From contig JADKFE010000022.1 in NCBI GenBank assembly GCA_016717595.1, forward strand, positions 1-64,000: a stretch of 64,000 nucleotides of DNA, read 5' to 3'. The notes under the pieces are model-generated. The model did not search any database. It was not told where the DNA came from and saw nothing but the letters and a program-made list of their open reading frames with translations. Source of the stretch: Deltaproteobacteria bacterium (GTDB lineage: Bacteria; Myxococcota_A; UBA796; CAJQPC01). Below are positions 18,265-26,475 of the stretch, piece by piece. The first letter of the stretch is position 1; the number at the start of each line of letters is the position of its first letter. A program made the translations under genes and the position numbers.

Positions 18265-19521
18265 ATGGACACCCTCACCCTCAGCCTCTCCGCCGCTGGC
18301 CTGCTCTCCGTGGGCCTCGTCGCCTGCGGCGTGTACGCCAGAGGCCTCGCCGAGCGCCTGCACAGCCTACAGACCCGCCACGCCGATCACCTCGCCGAGC
18401 TGGATCAGGTTCAAGCCCAGCTTCGGGAGGAGCTGCGCCGGGGAGACGACCTTCAAGCCGCGCTCTCGGGCCTCGTCGACCGCAACCGCGAGATCTCCAG
18501 CCGCGCCGACCGAGAGGCCGCCGCCCGCGCCCAGCTTGAGGGGGCGCTGCAGAACGCCACGGCGGCCCACGACAAACGCGCCCGGGCCTTGGAGACCCAG
18601 CAGCAGCTCACCGAGCGGTCGAGCCGCGAACAAGGCGAGCAGCTTGAGACCTCCCGGCGGCACCTGCGCGTGGCCTCGGCGACCTTGGCCGCGCTGGGGG
18701 TGCCCCCGATGGACCAGGTGTGGAGCCCCGTCGCCGCGGCCGCGCGCCCGGCGTCTCGGGCGGCGATCCGCGCCTTGGTGCTCGACGGCCAGGCCCTCGC
18801 CGTGTGTGTCGCCGATCCCCGCGGCCTGCCGCTCCTGCAGGCCGGTGAGCCCGACCGCGCCCAGAGCCTCGCCGCGTGCTCGGCGGCCCTCAACACCCTC
18901 GAGGCGCCGGTGGGTGAGCTGTTCGGCGCGCCGATGGCCTCGCTCAGCGTCACCACGCCCACCCGCGCCGTTCACCGCCTCGCCTTGCCCGTGGGCGCCT
19001 TACGCCTGTGCCTGGAGGGCCCCGAGGCCATGCCTGAGCTGGCGATGCGCCTCGCCGGGGCGAAGGTCTGCGGTCAACCCGGCCTCAGCCCCGAGCGCCT
19101 GCGGCTCTCTGAAGGCCCGGTCTGGGGCGAGCCCATCGACGGTGACCCCGCCTTGCTCGACTGGGCGCGGGGCCAAGGCGCCTCGGCGGCGTGGGTGCTC
19201 GACGCCCAAGAGCGCCCCCTGCTCAGCACCGTGCAGCCCGTGAACCCGCCCCGGGGCCTCCGCGCCGCGCTGGCGCCGCTGTGGGCCCGCGCCATCCGCG
19301 ACGACCAGGCCCTCGACCGCGTGGAGCTGCTCGCCATCGCCGATGACGGCCGCTGCTTGGGCCTGAGGCTCACTGAAGACCGCCTCGACGCCCCGCTCAT
19401 CGTCGCGCTCAGCGCCACCCGCCTCGCGCCGGGGGCTCTGGACAGCCTCGACGCCGCCGTGCGCTGGCGCCTCAACACCACCTCACAAAACGCCCCCACC
19501 GCCGCAGGAGCCGCACGATGA
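18265..19521 (+). CDS. Membrane-anchored coiled-coil protein with Roadblock-like C-terminal half
   Basis: A 418-residue protein. The N-terminal transmembrane segment (LSLSAAGLLSVGLVACGVYA) is followed by a coiled coil of about 100 residues rich in Glu, Arg and Gln (residues ~35-140). Two alpha/beta segments then follow: RALVLDGQALAVCVADPRGLPLLQAG and DRVELLAIADDGRCLGLRL. Both resemble degenerate Roadblock or profilin-like folds, but I cannot name a family. Position between a Roadblock protein and a PYP-like sensor, with a 4-base overlap to the latter, suggests it tethers them at the membrane. That role is inference. Confidence 0.6.
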   Translation: MDTLTLSLSAAGLLSVGLVACGVYARGLAERLHSLQTRHADHLAELDQVQAQLREELRRGDDLQAALSGLVDRNREISSRADREAAARAQLEGALQNATAAHDKRARALETQQQLTERSSREQGEQLETSRRHLRVASATLAALGVPPMDQVWSPVAAAARPASRAAIRALVLDGQALAVCVADPRGLPLLQAGEPDRAQSLAACSAALNTLEAPVGELFGAPMASLSVTTPTRAVHRLALPVGALRLCLEGPEAMPELAMRLAGAKVCGQPGLSPERLRLSEGPVWGEPIDGDPALLDWARGQGASAAWVLDAQERPLLSTVQPVNPPRGLRAALAPLWARAIRDDQALDRVELLAIADDGRCLGLRLTEDRLDAPLIVALSATRLAPGALDSLDAAVRWRLNTTSQNAPTAAGAAR

Positions 19522-20228
19522 TCACCCACCCGTCAATGACTGACGACCTGAACCAACGCCTTCGGGTGATGATGGACGAGGCCGTCGAGGAGCGCGCCCG
19601 GATCAACCGCCGGATTCGTAGCCTGCGTGAGCTGCTCAGCGCTGTCGAGCGCGGCGAGGCCCTGGAGCCCGACATCGAGCTCGCGGCCCTGCTCACCAAC
19701 ACCCAGCGCCCGACGATGCGGCTCGTCGAGCCCACCGCCGAGCCCCTTCGCCCCGCCCTGGTCTACCCCACGGGCTCGGGCCTCGTCACCCGCCTGGGCG
19801 CGGGTCTGCCCGGGGGCATGCTCTCGCCCGTGGCCGTGCCGCCGCCCGCCGCCGTGGTCGCCCCGCCCTCTGTGGACGTGGGCCGCCTGGGCCGCATGAG
19901 CCCTGAAGAGCTCGACAGCCTGGCCTTCGGCGTGGTCACCCTAGACCACCGAGGCCGGGTCATCGAGTACAACGACACCGAGTCCCGCCTCGCCGGCGTG
20001 CCCAAAGAGCAGGTCATCGGCCGCAACTTCTTCACCGACATCGCCCCGTGCAGCCGCGTGAAGGAGTTTGAGGGCCGCTACCAAGACTTCGCCTCGGGCC
20101 GCTCCCGGCTGGGCATGGAGTCCTTCGAGTTCGTCTTCCACTTCAGCCACGGCGCCCAGCGGGTGCTGATCCTGTTCAGCCCGGCGCGGCTGCGCGGCCA
20201 GTTCTTCGTGTCGATGATTCGGCGGTGA
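19518..20228 (+). CDS. Photoactive-yellow-protein-like PAS sensor
   Basis: A 236-residue protein. Residues 1-45 form a charged coiled-coil-like helix, 60-125 a Pro/Val-rich linker, and 128-236 a PAS domain of the PYP family. The segment YNDTESRLAGVPKEQVIG, NFFTDIAPC lines up without gaps with Halorhodospira PYP. It keeps the equivalents of Tyr42 (Tyr151), Glu46 (Glu155) and the chromophore-bearing Cys69 (Cys178). Thr50 and Arg52 equivalents are Ala159 and Val161. This suggests a blue-light sensor with p-coumaric acid, although PYP-like PAS proteins without chromophore exist. Cotranslated with the coiled-coil protein (ATGA overlap). No tyrosine ammonia lyase or p-coumaroyl ligase gene is in the window. 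Confidence 0.8.
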   Translation: MITHPSMTDDLNQRLRVMMDEAVEERARINRRIRSLRELLSAVERGEALEPDIELAALLTNTQRPTMRLVEPTAEPLRPALVYPTGSGLVTRLGAGLPGGMLSPVAVPPPAAVVAPPSVDVGRLGRMSPEELDSLAFGVVTLDHRGRVIEYNDTESRLAGVPKEQVIGRNFFTDIAPCSRVKEFEGRYQDFASGRSRLGMESFEFVFHFSHGAQRVLILFSPARLRGQFFVSMIRR

Positions 20229-20231
20229 GGC

Positions 20232-20268
20232 AAAAAAGAAGCCTCGGAGGGTGTCGCCCCTCCGAGGC
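20232..20268 (-). terminator. Rho-independent terminator of the HNH gene
   Basis: A perfect 11-bp stem (20241-20251 with 20258-20268) and six-base loop. On the minus strand it is followed by six T (20232-20237), placed just after the HNH stop. On the plus strand no T run follows, so it terminates the minus transcript best but may also block the PYP operon. Confidence 0.8.
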
Positions 20269-20274
20269 CCGTGG

Positions 20275-20436
20275 TCACCGCGTCTTCGGCGGGTGATGGC
20301 GCCCGTGGTTGCATGGTGCGCATGTCAACCGCAGGTTCTCTAGGTCGTCCGACCCACCCTCACAGCGAGGGATGATGTGGTCGATGGTTCGTTTGCTTCT
20401 GGGGAGGTAGATCCCGCAGAGTTGGCATAGGACCAT
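20275..20436 (-). CDS. 53-residue HNH nuclease domain protein
   Basis: A small gene with the HNH core intact. It reads VLCQLCG, then RTIDHIIPRCEGGSDDLENL, then LTCAPCNHGRHHP. The two Cys pairs bind structural zinc; the Asp-His and the Asn/His residues form the beta-beta-alpha metal site. The ATG at 20436 follows an in-frame TGA six codons upstream, so it cannot extend further without a frameshift. It may be complete, or the remnant of a longer HNH protein, since relatives usually have ~100 extra N-terminal residues. A perfect terminator directly downstream supports it being a transcribed gene. Target and role are unknown. Confidence 0.7.
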   Translation of the reverse strand: MVLCQLCGIYLPRSKRTIDHIIPRCEGGSDDLENLRLTCAPCNHGRHHPPKTR

Positions 20437-21038
20437 CCGTCGAAGGGCGCTTCACCCCCGGTTGTCGTTGGGCCCTTCCAAGACCTCCGGCTGGAGGTGC
20501 TGCCTGGGCCGTCAGACGCGGTGTCGGGCGTGGACCACATCAGCGCGGTTCATACCGCACCTCCAGATGTTCGGGTTCCGCCGCTCGACATGAGACAGCG
20601 GATCGAACACCGAAGGCGCTGCGCGGTTGGCTCACGTTCAACCCGCCGCGCAGCACTTCCGATGGCCAGTGCCTGTACTGGGCTACGCCCGTCCGCCCTA
20701 CCTCCCCGCCGTCGCCGACATGTGATCGACATGCCGGCGACGGAGAGCCAGCGGGGAGGCACGCTCCCAGCACAACCACTGACAATTTGGAGTGTAGCCC
20801 AAACGCTCGCGGAACAGCAAGCGGGTCCACATCTCTCAGCTTTCACGGCCTGAAAGCACGCCATCAGCACCGCCCCATCGGTGCCACCGCCCCATCGGTG
20901 ATTCAGCGCACCGGCGGGGCGGTGCTCGTTGTTCGGGGAGCCGCTCCCGGCGGGCGCGAGGCGGGGGTCACACCTTGGCACGCGCTTTGCTAAAGAGGGA
21001 GGGACACACATCCACCACCCGCCACCTCGGAGCCTCTT
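20437..21038 (-). other. Intergenic region with nested inverted repeats
   Basis: About 600 bases with no convincing gene. It contains a 9-bp inverted repeat (GCTGCGCGG at 20618-20626, CCGCGCAGC at 20646-20654) and a nested hairpin. In the latter 20701-20708 pairs with 20752-20759 and 20709-20717 with 20735-20743, leaving a short one-sided internal loop. The combination next to an HNH gene could be a structured RNA, a leader, or a remnant of a mobile element. The last ~100 bases are the dps leader; its GTG start has GGAG six bases upstream. Confidence 0.4.
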
Positions 21039-21515
21039 GTGCCTGACCAGACCGTGAAGATCGGCATCGACGAGCCCAGCCGCCTGCAGATCGTCGAGGG
21101 CCTCTCTCGCCTGCTCGCCGACACCTACACCCTCGCGCTCAAGACGCACAACTTCCACTGGAACGTGACCGGGCCTCAGTTCAACAGCCTGCACGTCATG
21201 TTTATGGGCCAATACACCGAGCTCTACCTCGCCGCGGACCTCATCGCCGAGCGTATCCGCGCGCTCGGCGCCTTCGCCCCGGGCACCTACGCCGAGTACG
21301 CGCGCCTGGGCCGGGTGAAGGACGCCCAGGGGGTGCCCACGGCCAGCGACATGGTGCGTGAGCTCCTCGACGGCCACGAGACCACGGCCCGCACGGCGCG
21401 GGAGACCTTGCCGCTCACTGAAGACGCCCGGGATCAGGTCAGCGCGGATCTGCTCACCCAGCGGCTCCAAGTGCATGAGAAGACGGCCTGGATGTTACGC
21501 AGCGTGCTCGGCTAA
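21039..21515 (+). CDS. dps: Dps-family ferritin-like DNA-protection protein
   Basis: A 158-residue protein of Dps length. It begins at a GTG (21039) with GGAG six bases upstream. The helix LALKTHNFHWNVTGPQFNSLHVMFMGQY carries the conserved His/Trp/Asn of the Dps ferroxidase A helix. DLIAERIRALGAFAPGTYAEY is the second signature. It forms a dodecamer that oxidises Fe(II) with peroxide and may coat DNA. Convergent with the sulfatase gene, separated by a perfect hairpin. Confidence 0.93.
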   Translation: MPDQTVKIGIDEPSRLQIVEGLSRLLADTYTLALKTHNFHWNVTGPQFNSLHVMFMGQYTELYLAADLIAERIRALGAFAPGTYAEYARLGRVKDAQGVPTASDMVRELLDGHETTARTARETLPLTEDARDQVSADLLTQRLQVHEKTAWMLRSVLG

Positions 21516-21521
21516 AACGGG

Positions 21522-21546
21522 TGAACGTGTTCAATGAACACGTTCA
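21522..21546. terminator. Bidirectional hairpin between dps and sulfatase genes
   Basis: A perfect 11-bp stem (TGAACGTGTTC at 21522-21532 with GAACACGTTCA at 21536-21546) and a 3-base loop, 6 bases after the dps stop and 7 before the convergent sulfatase stop. It lacks a T run in either direction. Confidence 0.6.
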
Positions 21547-21553
21547 TTGAGCC

Positions 21554-23047
21554 CTAGTTCATGTAGCCCAAGGCCTTGAGCCGCTCCTCTTGGGCGGCGT
21601 CGAGGGTGGGGGCCGCGCCCTGGTTCGGGACGTGGCCCTCGCTCCAGGCCCGCGCCCGGTCCTCTAAGGCTGGGTTGGGCTCGGCGAGGGGCTTGGACTC
21701 TTGGGGGTCGGCGCGGAGGTCGTAGCGCTCGCTCGGGCCCCCTTCGGTCAGAATGAGCTTCTGATCGTTCATGACGAACGACCGGCGCACACGGTCAAAA
21801 CGCTCCTTGAGGGCGGGCACGCCGAGGTCGCGGTGCCGGGCGTAGTAGAGCTCGCTCACCTGGAGGTCGGTCGTCGGGGGCTCGTCGGAGAGCGGCGGCA
21901 GGCCCAAGGCGGCCAAGATCAGCTCGGGCACGTCGTGGGTCTGGATCGGCGAGGGGTTGAGCCCCGGGGAGAAGCCGGGGCCCCGCACCATCAGCGGCAC
22001 CCGCAGGACCTCGTCGTAGAGGTCTTTGGAGTGCTCCAAGAGCCGGTGTTCGCCCAAAAACTCGCCGTGGTCGGAGAGGAGGATGACGTAGTCTTCAGGG
22101 CCCACGCCCAAGCTCGGCAGAGAGTCCAACAAGGCGCCGACCTGGGCGTCTACAAACCGCACCTCGGCGTTGTAGGCCTCCTCCCAGGTCTCCCGCTCGG
22201 CCTTCGTGGCGTCGCGTTTGTTGGACAGGATCGCGATGCGTGAGCGGTTCCAGCGGCCCTTCTTCGCCTGAGGCCACAGCCGCGCCCCGGGCAAAAACTG
22301 GGCGTCGATGCGCTCGGGGTGGGCGGTGTAGCCCTCGCGGGGCACCCAAGGAGTGTGGGTGTCCATGTAGTTGAGGAACAAGAACAAGGGCCTCGGGGCG
22401 GGGGCCTCGGGCTTGTTCCAGCGGGTCAAGGCGGCCTGGGCGAGGCCGGTGATGCGGTCGCCTTGGGCGTAGCCGAGCTCGTGCCCGGCGCTGAGGCCCT
22501 CACACATCCACAGCTCAAACCCCCGGGCCAAGCCCCAGATCGAGTCCAAGAAGGCGCGGTTGGCGGCGATGCCCACCGTGCCCCACCCGGCCTCGGTGAG
22601 CCGCTCGGCGAGGGTGGGCACGTCGGTGGAGAGCGCGTAGGCCTTTGTGGCCGCGTCCGCCGGGCTGCCGTGGCCGCCGTGCTCCATCGGGAACTCCCCG
22701 GTGAACAGGCTGCCGTGGGAGGGCAAGGTCCAGCTCCCCGTGGCGCGCATGGCGGTGAACACCGTGGCGGTCTCGGCGAACTTGTTGAGGTTCGGGGCCA
22801 GGTCTGGGTCGCCGCCATAGGCCGCGAGGCGGTCGGCGCGGAAGGTGTCGAGCACGATGACCACGACGTCCGGCCCGCGGGTGAGACCAGCGGCGGGGGC
22901 GGCGATCATCGGCTTGAGGCCACGATCTAAGGTGAAGGTGTCGCGATGGAGCGCCCGGGTCTCCAGGCGCACGGGCAGGGGGACCTCCCGCCGGGGGCCT
23001 TGGTCACAGCCAAAGGTGAACGAGAGGGTGAACAACAGCGGCGTCAT
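21554..23047 (-). CDS. Sulfatase/alkaline-phosphatase-fold lipoprotein with Thr in the nucleophile position
   Basis: A 497-residue exported protein. The N-terminus MTPLLFTLSFTFGC is a lipoprotein signal with Cys14 as the likely lipidation site. The alkaline-phosphatase-fold metal motifs are present: VLDTFRADR (Asp67), LLSDHGEFLGEH and FLFLNYMDTHTPW. The nucleophile motif reads WTLPSHGSLFTG, so the formylglycine Cys/Ser of true sulfatases is Thr107 and the following Arg is His. Formylglycine chemistry is therefore impossible, and a phosphodiesterase or phosphotransferase role is more likely. The ATG at 23047 overlaps the upstream gene by four bases. Last gene of the operon. Confidence 0.85.
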   Translation of the reverse strand: MTPLLFTLSFTFGCDQGPRREVPLPVRLETRALHRDTFTLDRGLKPMIAAPAAGLTRGPDVVVIVLDTFRADRLAAYGGDPDLAPNLNKFAETATVFTAMRATGSWTLPSHGSLFTGEFPMEHGGHGSPADAATKAYALSTDVPTLAERLTEAGWGTVGIAANRAFLDSIWGLARGFELWMCEGLSAGHELGYAQGDRITGLAQAALTRWNKPEAPAPRPLFLFLNYMDTHTPWVPREGYTAHPERIDAQFLPGARLWPQAKKGRWNRSRIAILSNKRDATKAERETWEEAYNAEVRFVDAQVGALLDSLPSLGVGPEDYVILLSDHGEFLGEHRLLEHSKDLYDEVLRVPLMVRGPGFSPGLNPSPIQTHDVPELILAALGLPPLSDEPPTTDLQVSELYYARHRDLGVPALKERFDRVRRSFVMNDQKLILTEGGPSERYDLRADPQESKPLAEPNPALEDRARAWSEGHVPNQGAAPTLDAAQEERLKALGYMN

Positions 23048-24432
23048 GGGGGGCTCACGGCGTCGAGGAGGGCGCGCAGGGCGTCGTCGTCGCCGTCGTG
23101 GCAACGTTCACCCTGGGCCTCAAACACACACAGGATGGGGCGGCCGGTCTCATCCACGAGGAGCTTGCGGCTGCCTTGGGTGACGGCGCGCTGGTGGGGC
23201 GAGGGGCCGCTCACCCGCCCGGTGAAGTCTTGGGGGATGCGGCCGAGGCGCTCGGCGAAGAGCGCGGCGGGGGAGGCGGCCTCGGCCTGGGCGACGCGGC
23301 TTGGCGGCAGCGGGGGCAGGCCGAGCGTGTCCAACAGCCAAGCCGCCAGGGCTCGGGTCGAGAACGGCGTGGTCACCTCACCCGGGGCCACGCCGGGGCC
23401 ACGAACCAAGAGCGGCACCCGCAGGCTCCCTTCGCCCAAGGAGCGCCCTTCGCCCAGCACGCCGTCCTCACCGAGGGCCTGGCCAAAGGCGCCGACGACG
23501 ATCACGTAGTCTTCGTCCCCAACGCCGAGGCTGGGCAGGCGGCTGAGCAAGGCGCCGAGGGAGTCGTCGAGGTAACGAAGCTCGGCGGCGACGGCGGCGC
23601 GCCAGGCGAGGCGGTGCTCGGGCTCGGCGATCTCTTCGCCGTTGAGCAGGCCCAGGCGCAGGGCCTCAAAGCCCCGGCGTCGGCCTCCGTCGCGCTTGAG
23701 GGGCATCACCTGGGGCAGCAGCACGTCGGTGTCGACGACGTAGGGGCCGCGCGGCGCCCAAGGCAGGAGCGGGTCGTCGAGGCTCACCTGCAGGAAGATC
23801 GGCGCCTGTCGGGGCCAGGCCAAGGTGGACTCCACCAGGGGGACCATGCGCTCGGCGGACTGGTAGGGCAGGCGGTCGTTGGCCTCGCTGAGCGCGGCGC
23901 CAAAACGAAGGTCAAACCCGCGCTCTTGACCAGAGCGGCGCTCGCCCCGGCGGGCGGTGAGCTGCACCGTGCGGTAACCGGCGTCGTGCAGGCGCTCGGT
24001 GAGGGTCTGCACGGCGGGAGGCGCGGCCCGGAGGAGCCCGGCGGACTCGCGATAGAGCCCGTGCTCGCTGGGCAAGAGCCCGGTGAGCAGGGTCATCAGC
24101 GCCGGGGCGGGCTCCACGGCGGCGGCGCGGGCGTTTTTGTAGGACAGGGCGCCCTCGGCCCAGGCGCTCACCTCTGGCGTCGTCTCGGCCCAGAGGTCGG
24201 CCCGGGCGCCGTTCACGACGATGAGCACGACGTCGGGGCCGGCCTTTGGCGCCTGCTCGGGCAGCTCTCGCAGCCGGACACGCAGGGAGGCGAGGTCCTC
24301 AGCGATCATCGCCTCATCGGAGAGCACCTCGACGGCGCCCGTCGGGGCCACGCGGTTCACCCAGGCCGTGTAGCCCAGGTGCGAGGCGCCCAAGAGCGCG
24401 GCGGCGATGAACAAGCGGTCGTGGCGGCGCAC
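23044..24432 (-). CDS. Catalytically dead sulfatase-family homologue, membrane-anchored
   Basis: A 462-residue homologue of the downstream gene. It starts at GTG 24432, with an N-terminal signal anchor (LFIAAALLGASHLGYTAWV). The fold is recognisable throughout, but every metal or catalytic motif is changed. VLDTFRAD is VVNGARAD, the nucleophile motif is PAPALMTLLTG without Thr/Ser/Cys in place, and SDHGEFLGEH is GAFGQALGED. It is therefore a pseudoenzyme, not a pseudogene: the frame is open and the two genes overlap by ATGA. A regulatory or structural partner role for the active paralogue is the natural inference. Confidence 0.8.
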   Translation of the reverse strand: MRRHDRLFIAAALLGASHLGYTAWVNRVAPTGAVEVLSDEAMIAEDLASLRVRLRELPEQAPKAGPDVVLIVVNGARADLWAETTPEVSAWAEGALSYKNARAAAVEPAPALMTLLTGLLPSEHGLYRESAGLLRAAPPAVQTLTERLHDAGYRTVQLTARRGERRSGQERGFDLRFGAALSEANDRLPYQSAERMVPLVESTLAWPRQAPIFLQVSLDDPLLPWAPRGPYVVDTDVLLPQVMPLKRDGGRRRGFEALRLGLLNGEEIAEPEHRLAWRAAVAAELRYLDDSLGALLSRLPSLGVGDEDYVIVVGAFGQALGEDGVLGEGRSLGEGSLRVPLLVRGPGVAPGEVTTPFSTRALAAWLLDTLGLPPLPPSRVAQAEAASPAALFAERLGRIPQDFTGRVSGPSPHQRAVTQGSRKLLVDETGRPILCVFEAQGERCHDGDDDALRALLDAVSPP

Positions 24433-24455
24433 GCGGACTGCTAACCCAAGCGGGC

Positions 24456-25166
24456 TCAGAACACCCGCTCGGCGAGCCGTACGCCCATGGCCCGGGCCGC
24501 GCTGGCGACGGCGCCGACGAGGTTGGGCTCGTCCGCCTCATCCGCGCGGTCTCGGGCGTCGGCCAGCCAGCGCTCGGCCTCCTCTGGGCAGGCCCGCGCG
24601 AGGCCGAGGCGGGCGAGCACCTGCTCGCGGATGCCCTCCGACAAGGCGTCGGCCTCGGCCACCGCGCGGCGGGCGAGGGGGACATCGGGGGTGTGAAGAT
24701 CCGCCGCTTGGTTCGCCTTGCGGATCAGCGCCATCACCCGCTCGTGGGGGCTCTGCGCGGTCTCCAGCAGGCTCTCCAAGCTCGCCTCCAAGAGCTTGGC
24801 CTCTTCAGCGGCGAGGCGGGTTTGTTCGCTCTTGTGGGCCAAGGCCGCGTAGATCGTCTGGTTGAGCCCCCGAAGCTGGGTGACCCCCTCCGCGTCGCCC
24901 AGGGCCCGCGCCGCGCGTAACGCATGAACGAGGCCCTCTTTGGCCCGGTCGAGCTGGCCCAACCCCAGCAGGGCTTGCGCGCGCATGCCCAAGGCCCGGG
25001 CGCGGGCGGGCTCGGGCAAGACGTTGGCCATCAACGTGGCGTCGAGGAGGAACAGCGCCTCGCCGAAACGTTCGTCACGCAGCGCCTCGATGGGCTCGTC
25101 CAGGGGCGACCAGGCCTCGTTGTTGTCGTCGTCGTCGAGGTCGTCGAGGTCGTCGTCGTTCTCCAC
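24456..25166 (-). CDS. TPR-like helical repeat protein with poly-Asp N-terminus
   Basis: A 236-residue protein starting at GTG 25166, four bases after the upstream stop. The first ~15 residues are almost all Asp, encoded by a GAC-rich microsatellite. The rest is alpha-helical with TPR-like periodicity (FGEALFLLDATLM, ARALGMRAQALLGLGQLDRAKEGL, then Ala-rich amphipathic helices). No signal peptide or catalytic motif. I do not recognise a named family. Position between an SAHH-like gene and the sulfatase-fold pair suggests one operon. Confidence 0.6.
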   Translation of the reverse strand: MENDDDLDDLDDDDNNEAWSPLDEPIEALRDERFGEALFLLDATLMANVLPEPARARALGMRAQALLGLGQLDRAKEGLVHALRAARALGDAEGVTQLRGLNQTIYAALAHKSEQTRLAAEEAKLLEASLESLLETAQSPHERVMALIRKANQAADLHTPDVPLARRAVAEADALSEGIREQVLARLGLARACPEEAERWLADARDRADEADEPNLVGAVASAARAMGVRLAERVF

Positions 25167-25169
25167 GCG

Positions 25170-26312
25170 TCAGCCCTTGAGCGCCTGGAGCGCCAGCCGC
25201 GCGGCCTCGGCCTCGATGGGGCCGGGCACCGTCATCTCGCCGGGGCTCAGGCGGCCTTGGCGCACGATCCACTCCATCGTGAGGCCGAGCACGGCGAAGT
25301 GCAGCAGCACGGGCTCGGGGGAGCCCGCGTTCATCACGATGTTCAGCGGGTGACCGCCGCCGAGCACGGTGAGCCAGGGGCCCTTGGGCAGCTTGAGGCG
25401 CACGCAGCGCGGGCCGAGCTCATCGGCGCTCTCGGCGTGCTCCCGCAGGGCCTTCACGGCGATCTCGTCGCCGCCGTGCCCGGCGTTCACCAACACCGCG
25501 CCGTTCTTGGCGTAGCGGAGCTGATCGAGGGTGAGCGCGTTGGGCACCCCCGTGGCGGTGACGATGATCTCCGCGCGGCTCAGGGCCTCCTCGATGGGGG
25601 CCGTGGAGTAGCCGTCGTAGTGCGCGATGAGGCTTTGTACCGGGTCACGCTCGATGACGGCGACGACCGCGCCCAGAGCCTTCGCGTAGGCGGCGATGCC
25701 TTGTCCGACGGGGCCATAGCCGATCACCAGCACCCGCCGACCGCTCACCTGCAGGCCCGTGACCTGGGTGACTGAAGGCCACAGCCCCGCGCCGACGCCG
25801 TGGCGGTTCTCGACGTGGCCCTTGAGCTTGCCGTCGTTGATGTTCACCACCCCAAACGGCACGTCGACGTCCCGCAGGCGGTTGATGCCCGTTCGTGTGA
25901 TCTCGACCGCGCCGATCAGGCCCTCGGCGAGATCGGGGCGGCGGCGCACGAGGGTGTCGAGGAGCTCAAAGCCTACGTCGGCGATGAGGTGCGGGCGGCT
26001 CTCTAAGGCCGCGAGGTGGGGGTTCACCATGTCGCCGCCGGTGTGGACCTCGACGCCCTCCTCACGGAGCAGGGCGACCACGTCAAGATCCGTCGTCGCC
26101 GCGTTCGCCGCGCTCACGACCCACTCGCCGCCGCCCAAGGTCAGCTCACGCATCAAGGCCGCGGTGAGCGTGGTGAGGTGGGCGTTGATCGCCACCCGCA
26201 TCCCCTGAAAAGGCCGCTGCTTCGCCCAGCGTGTGCCCAACAGCGGCATGAGGGGGAAGAAGGTGTTCATGCGGGCCACCTCGGCGGCGGCGCGGGTGCT
26301 GCGGGGTTCCAT
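25170..26312 (-). CDS. S-adenosylhomocysteine hydrolase-like protein, divergent active site
   Basis: A 380-residue SAHH-family protein. The NAD-binding loop VLVIGYGPVGQGIAAYAKALGA is intact, as is the C-terminal GGHPLNIVMN. The substrate loop differs from true SAHH. The usual ETTTGVHRL is EITRTGINRL. The Lys/Asp catalytic segment reads NINDGKLKGHVEN, with Glu where Asp is expected, followed by RHGVGAGLW instead of YGCRESL. It may act on a related nucleoside or be a regulatory paralogue. I chose the ATG at 26312 (MEPRSTRAA) because GGAGG lies five bases upstream. Divergent from the canonical enzyme gene, with ~165 bases between them. Confidence 0.75.
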   Translation of the reverse strand: MEPRSTRAAAEVARMNTFFPLMPLLGTRWAKQRPFQGMRVAINAHLTTLTAALMRELTLGGGEWVVSAANAATTDLDVVALLREEGVEVHTGGDMVNPHLAALESRPHLIADVGFELLDTLVRRRPDLAEGLIGAVEITRTGINRLRDVDVPFGVVNINDGKLKGHVENRHGVGAGLWPSVTQVTGLQVSGRRVLVIGYGPVGQGIAAYAKALGAVVAVIERDPVQSLIAHYDGYSTAPIEEALSRAEIIVTATGVPNALTLDQLRYAKNGAVLVNAGHGGDEIAVKALREHAESADELGPRCVRLKLPKGPWLTVLGGGHPLNIVMNAGSPEPVLLHFAVLGLTMEWIVRQGRLSPGEMTVPGPIEAEAARLALQALKG

Positions 26313-26475
26313 GATGCCTCCAGGGCCCGACGGGGCCGTCAACTTGAACGGTATCTTAACCTACATCGCTGGGCGCGCCTCTCACCGTCCGCGCGGTGAT
26401 TGACAGGCGGCGGCCCCCTCGTCATATTGCCGGACCTCTCTGAAGCTACACCCCCCAAAGAACTGGAGCGCGGCG

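Noticed and set aside
23098..24444. 448-codon plus-strand frame opposite the pseudo-sulfatase gene
   Set aside because: Antisense shadow. The minus-strand gene shows homology and operon overlaps.
26313..26475. Possible SAH riboswitch upstream of ahcY
   Set aside because: Only a 6-bp hairpin is present; I could not find the conserved core expected of an SAH riboswitch.
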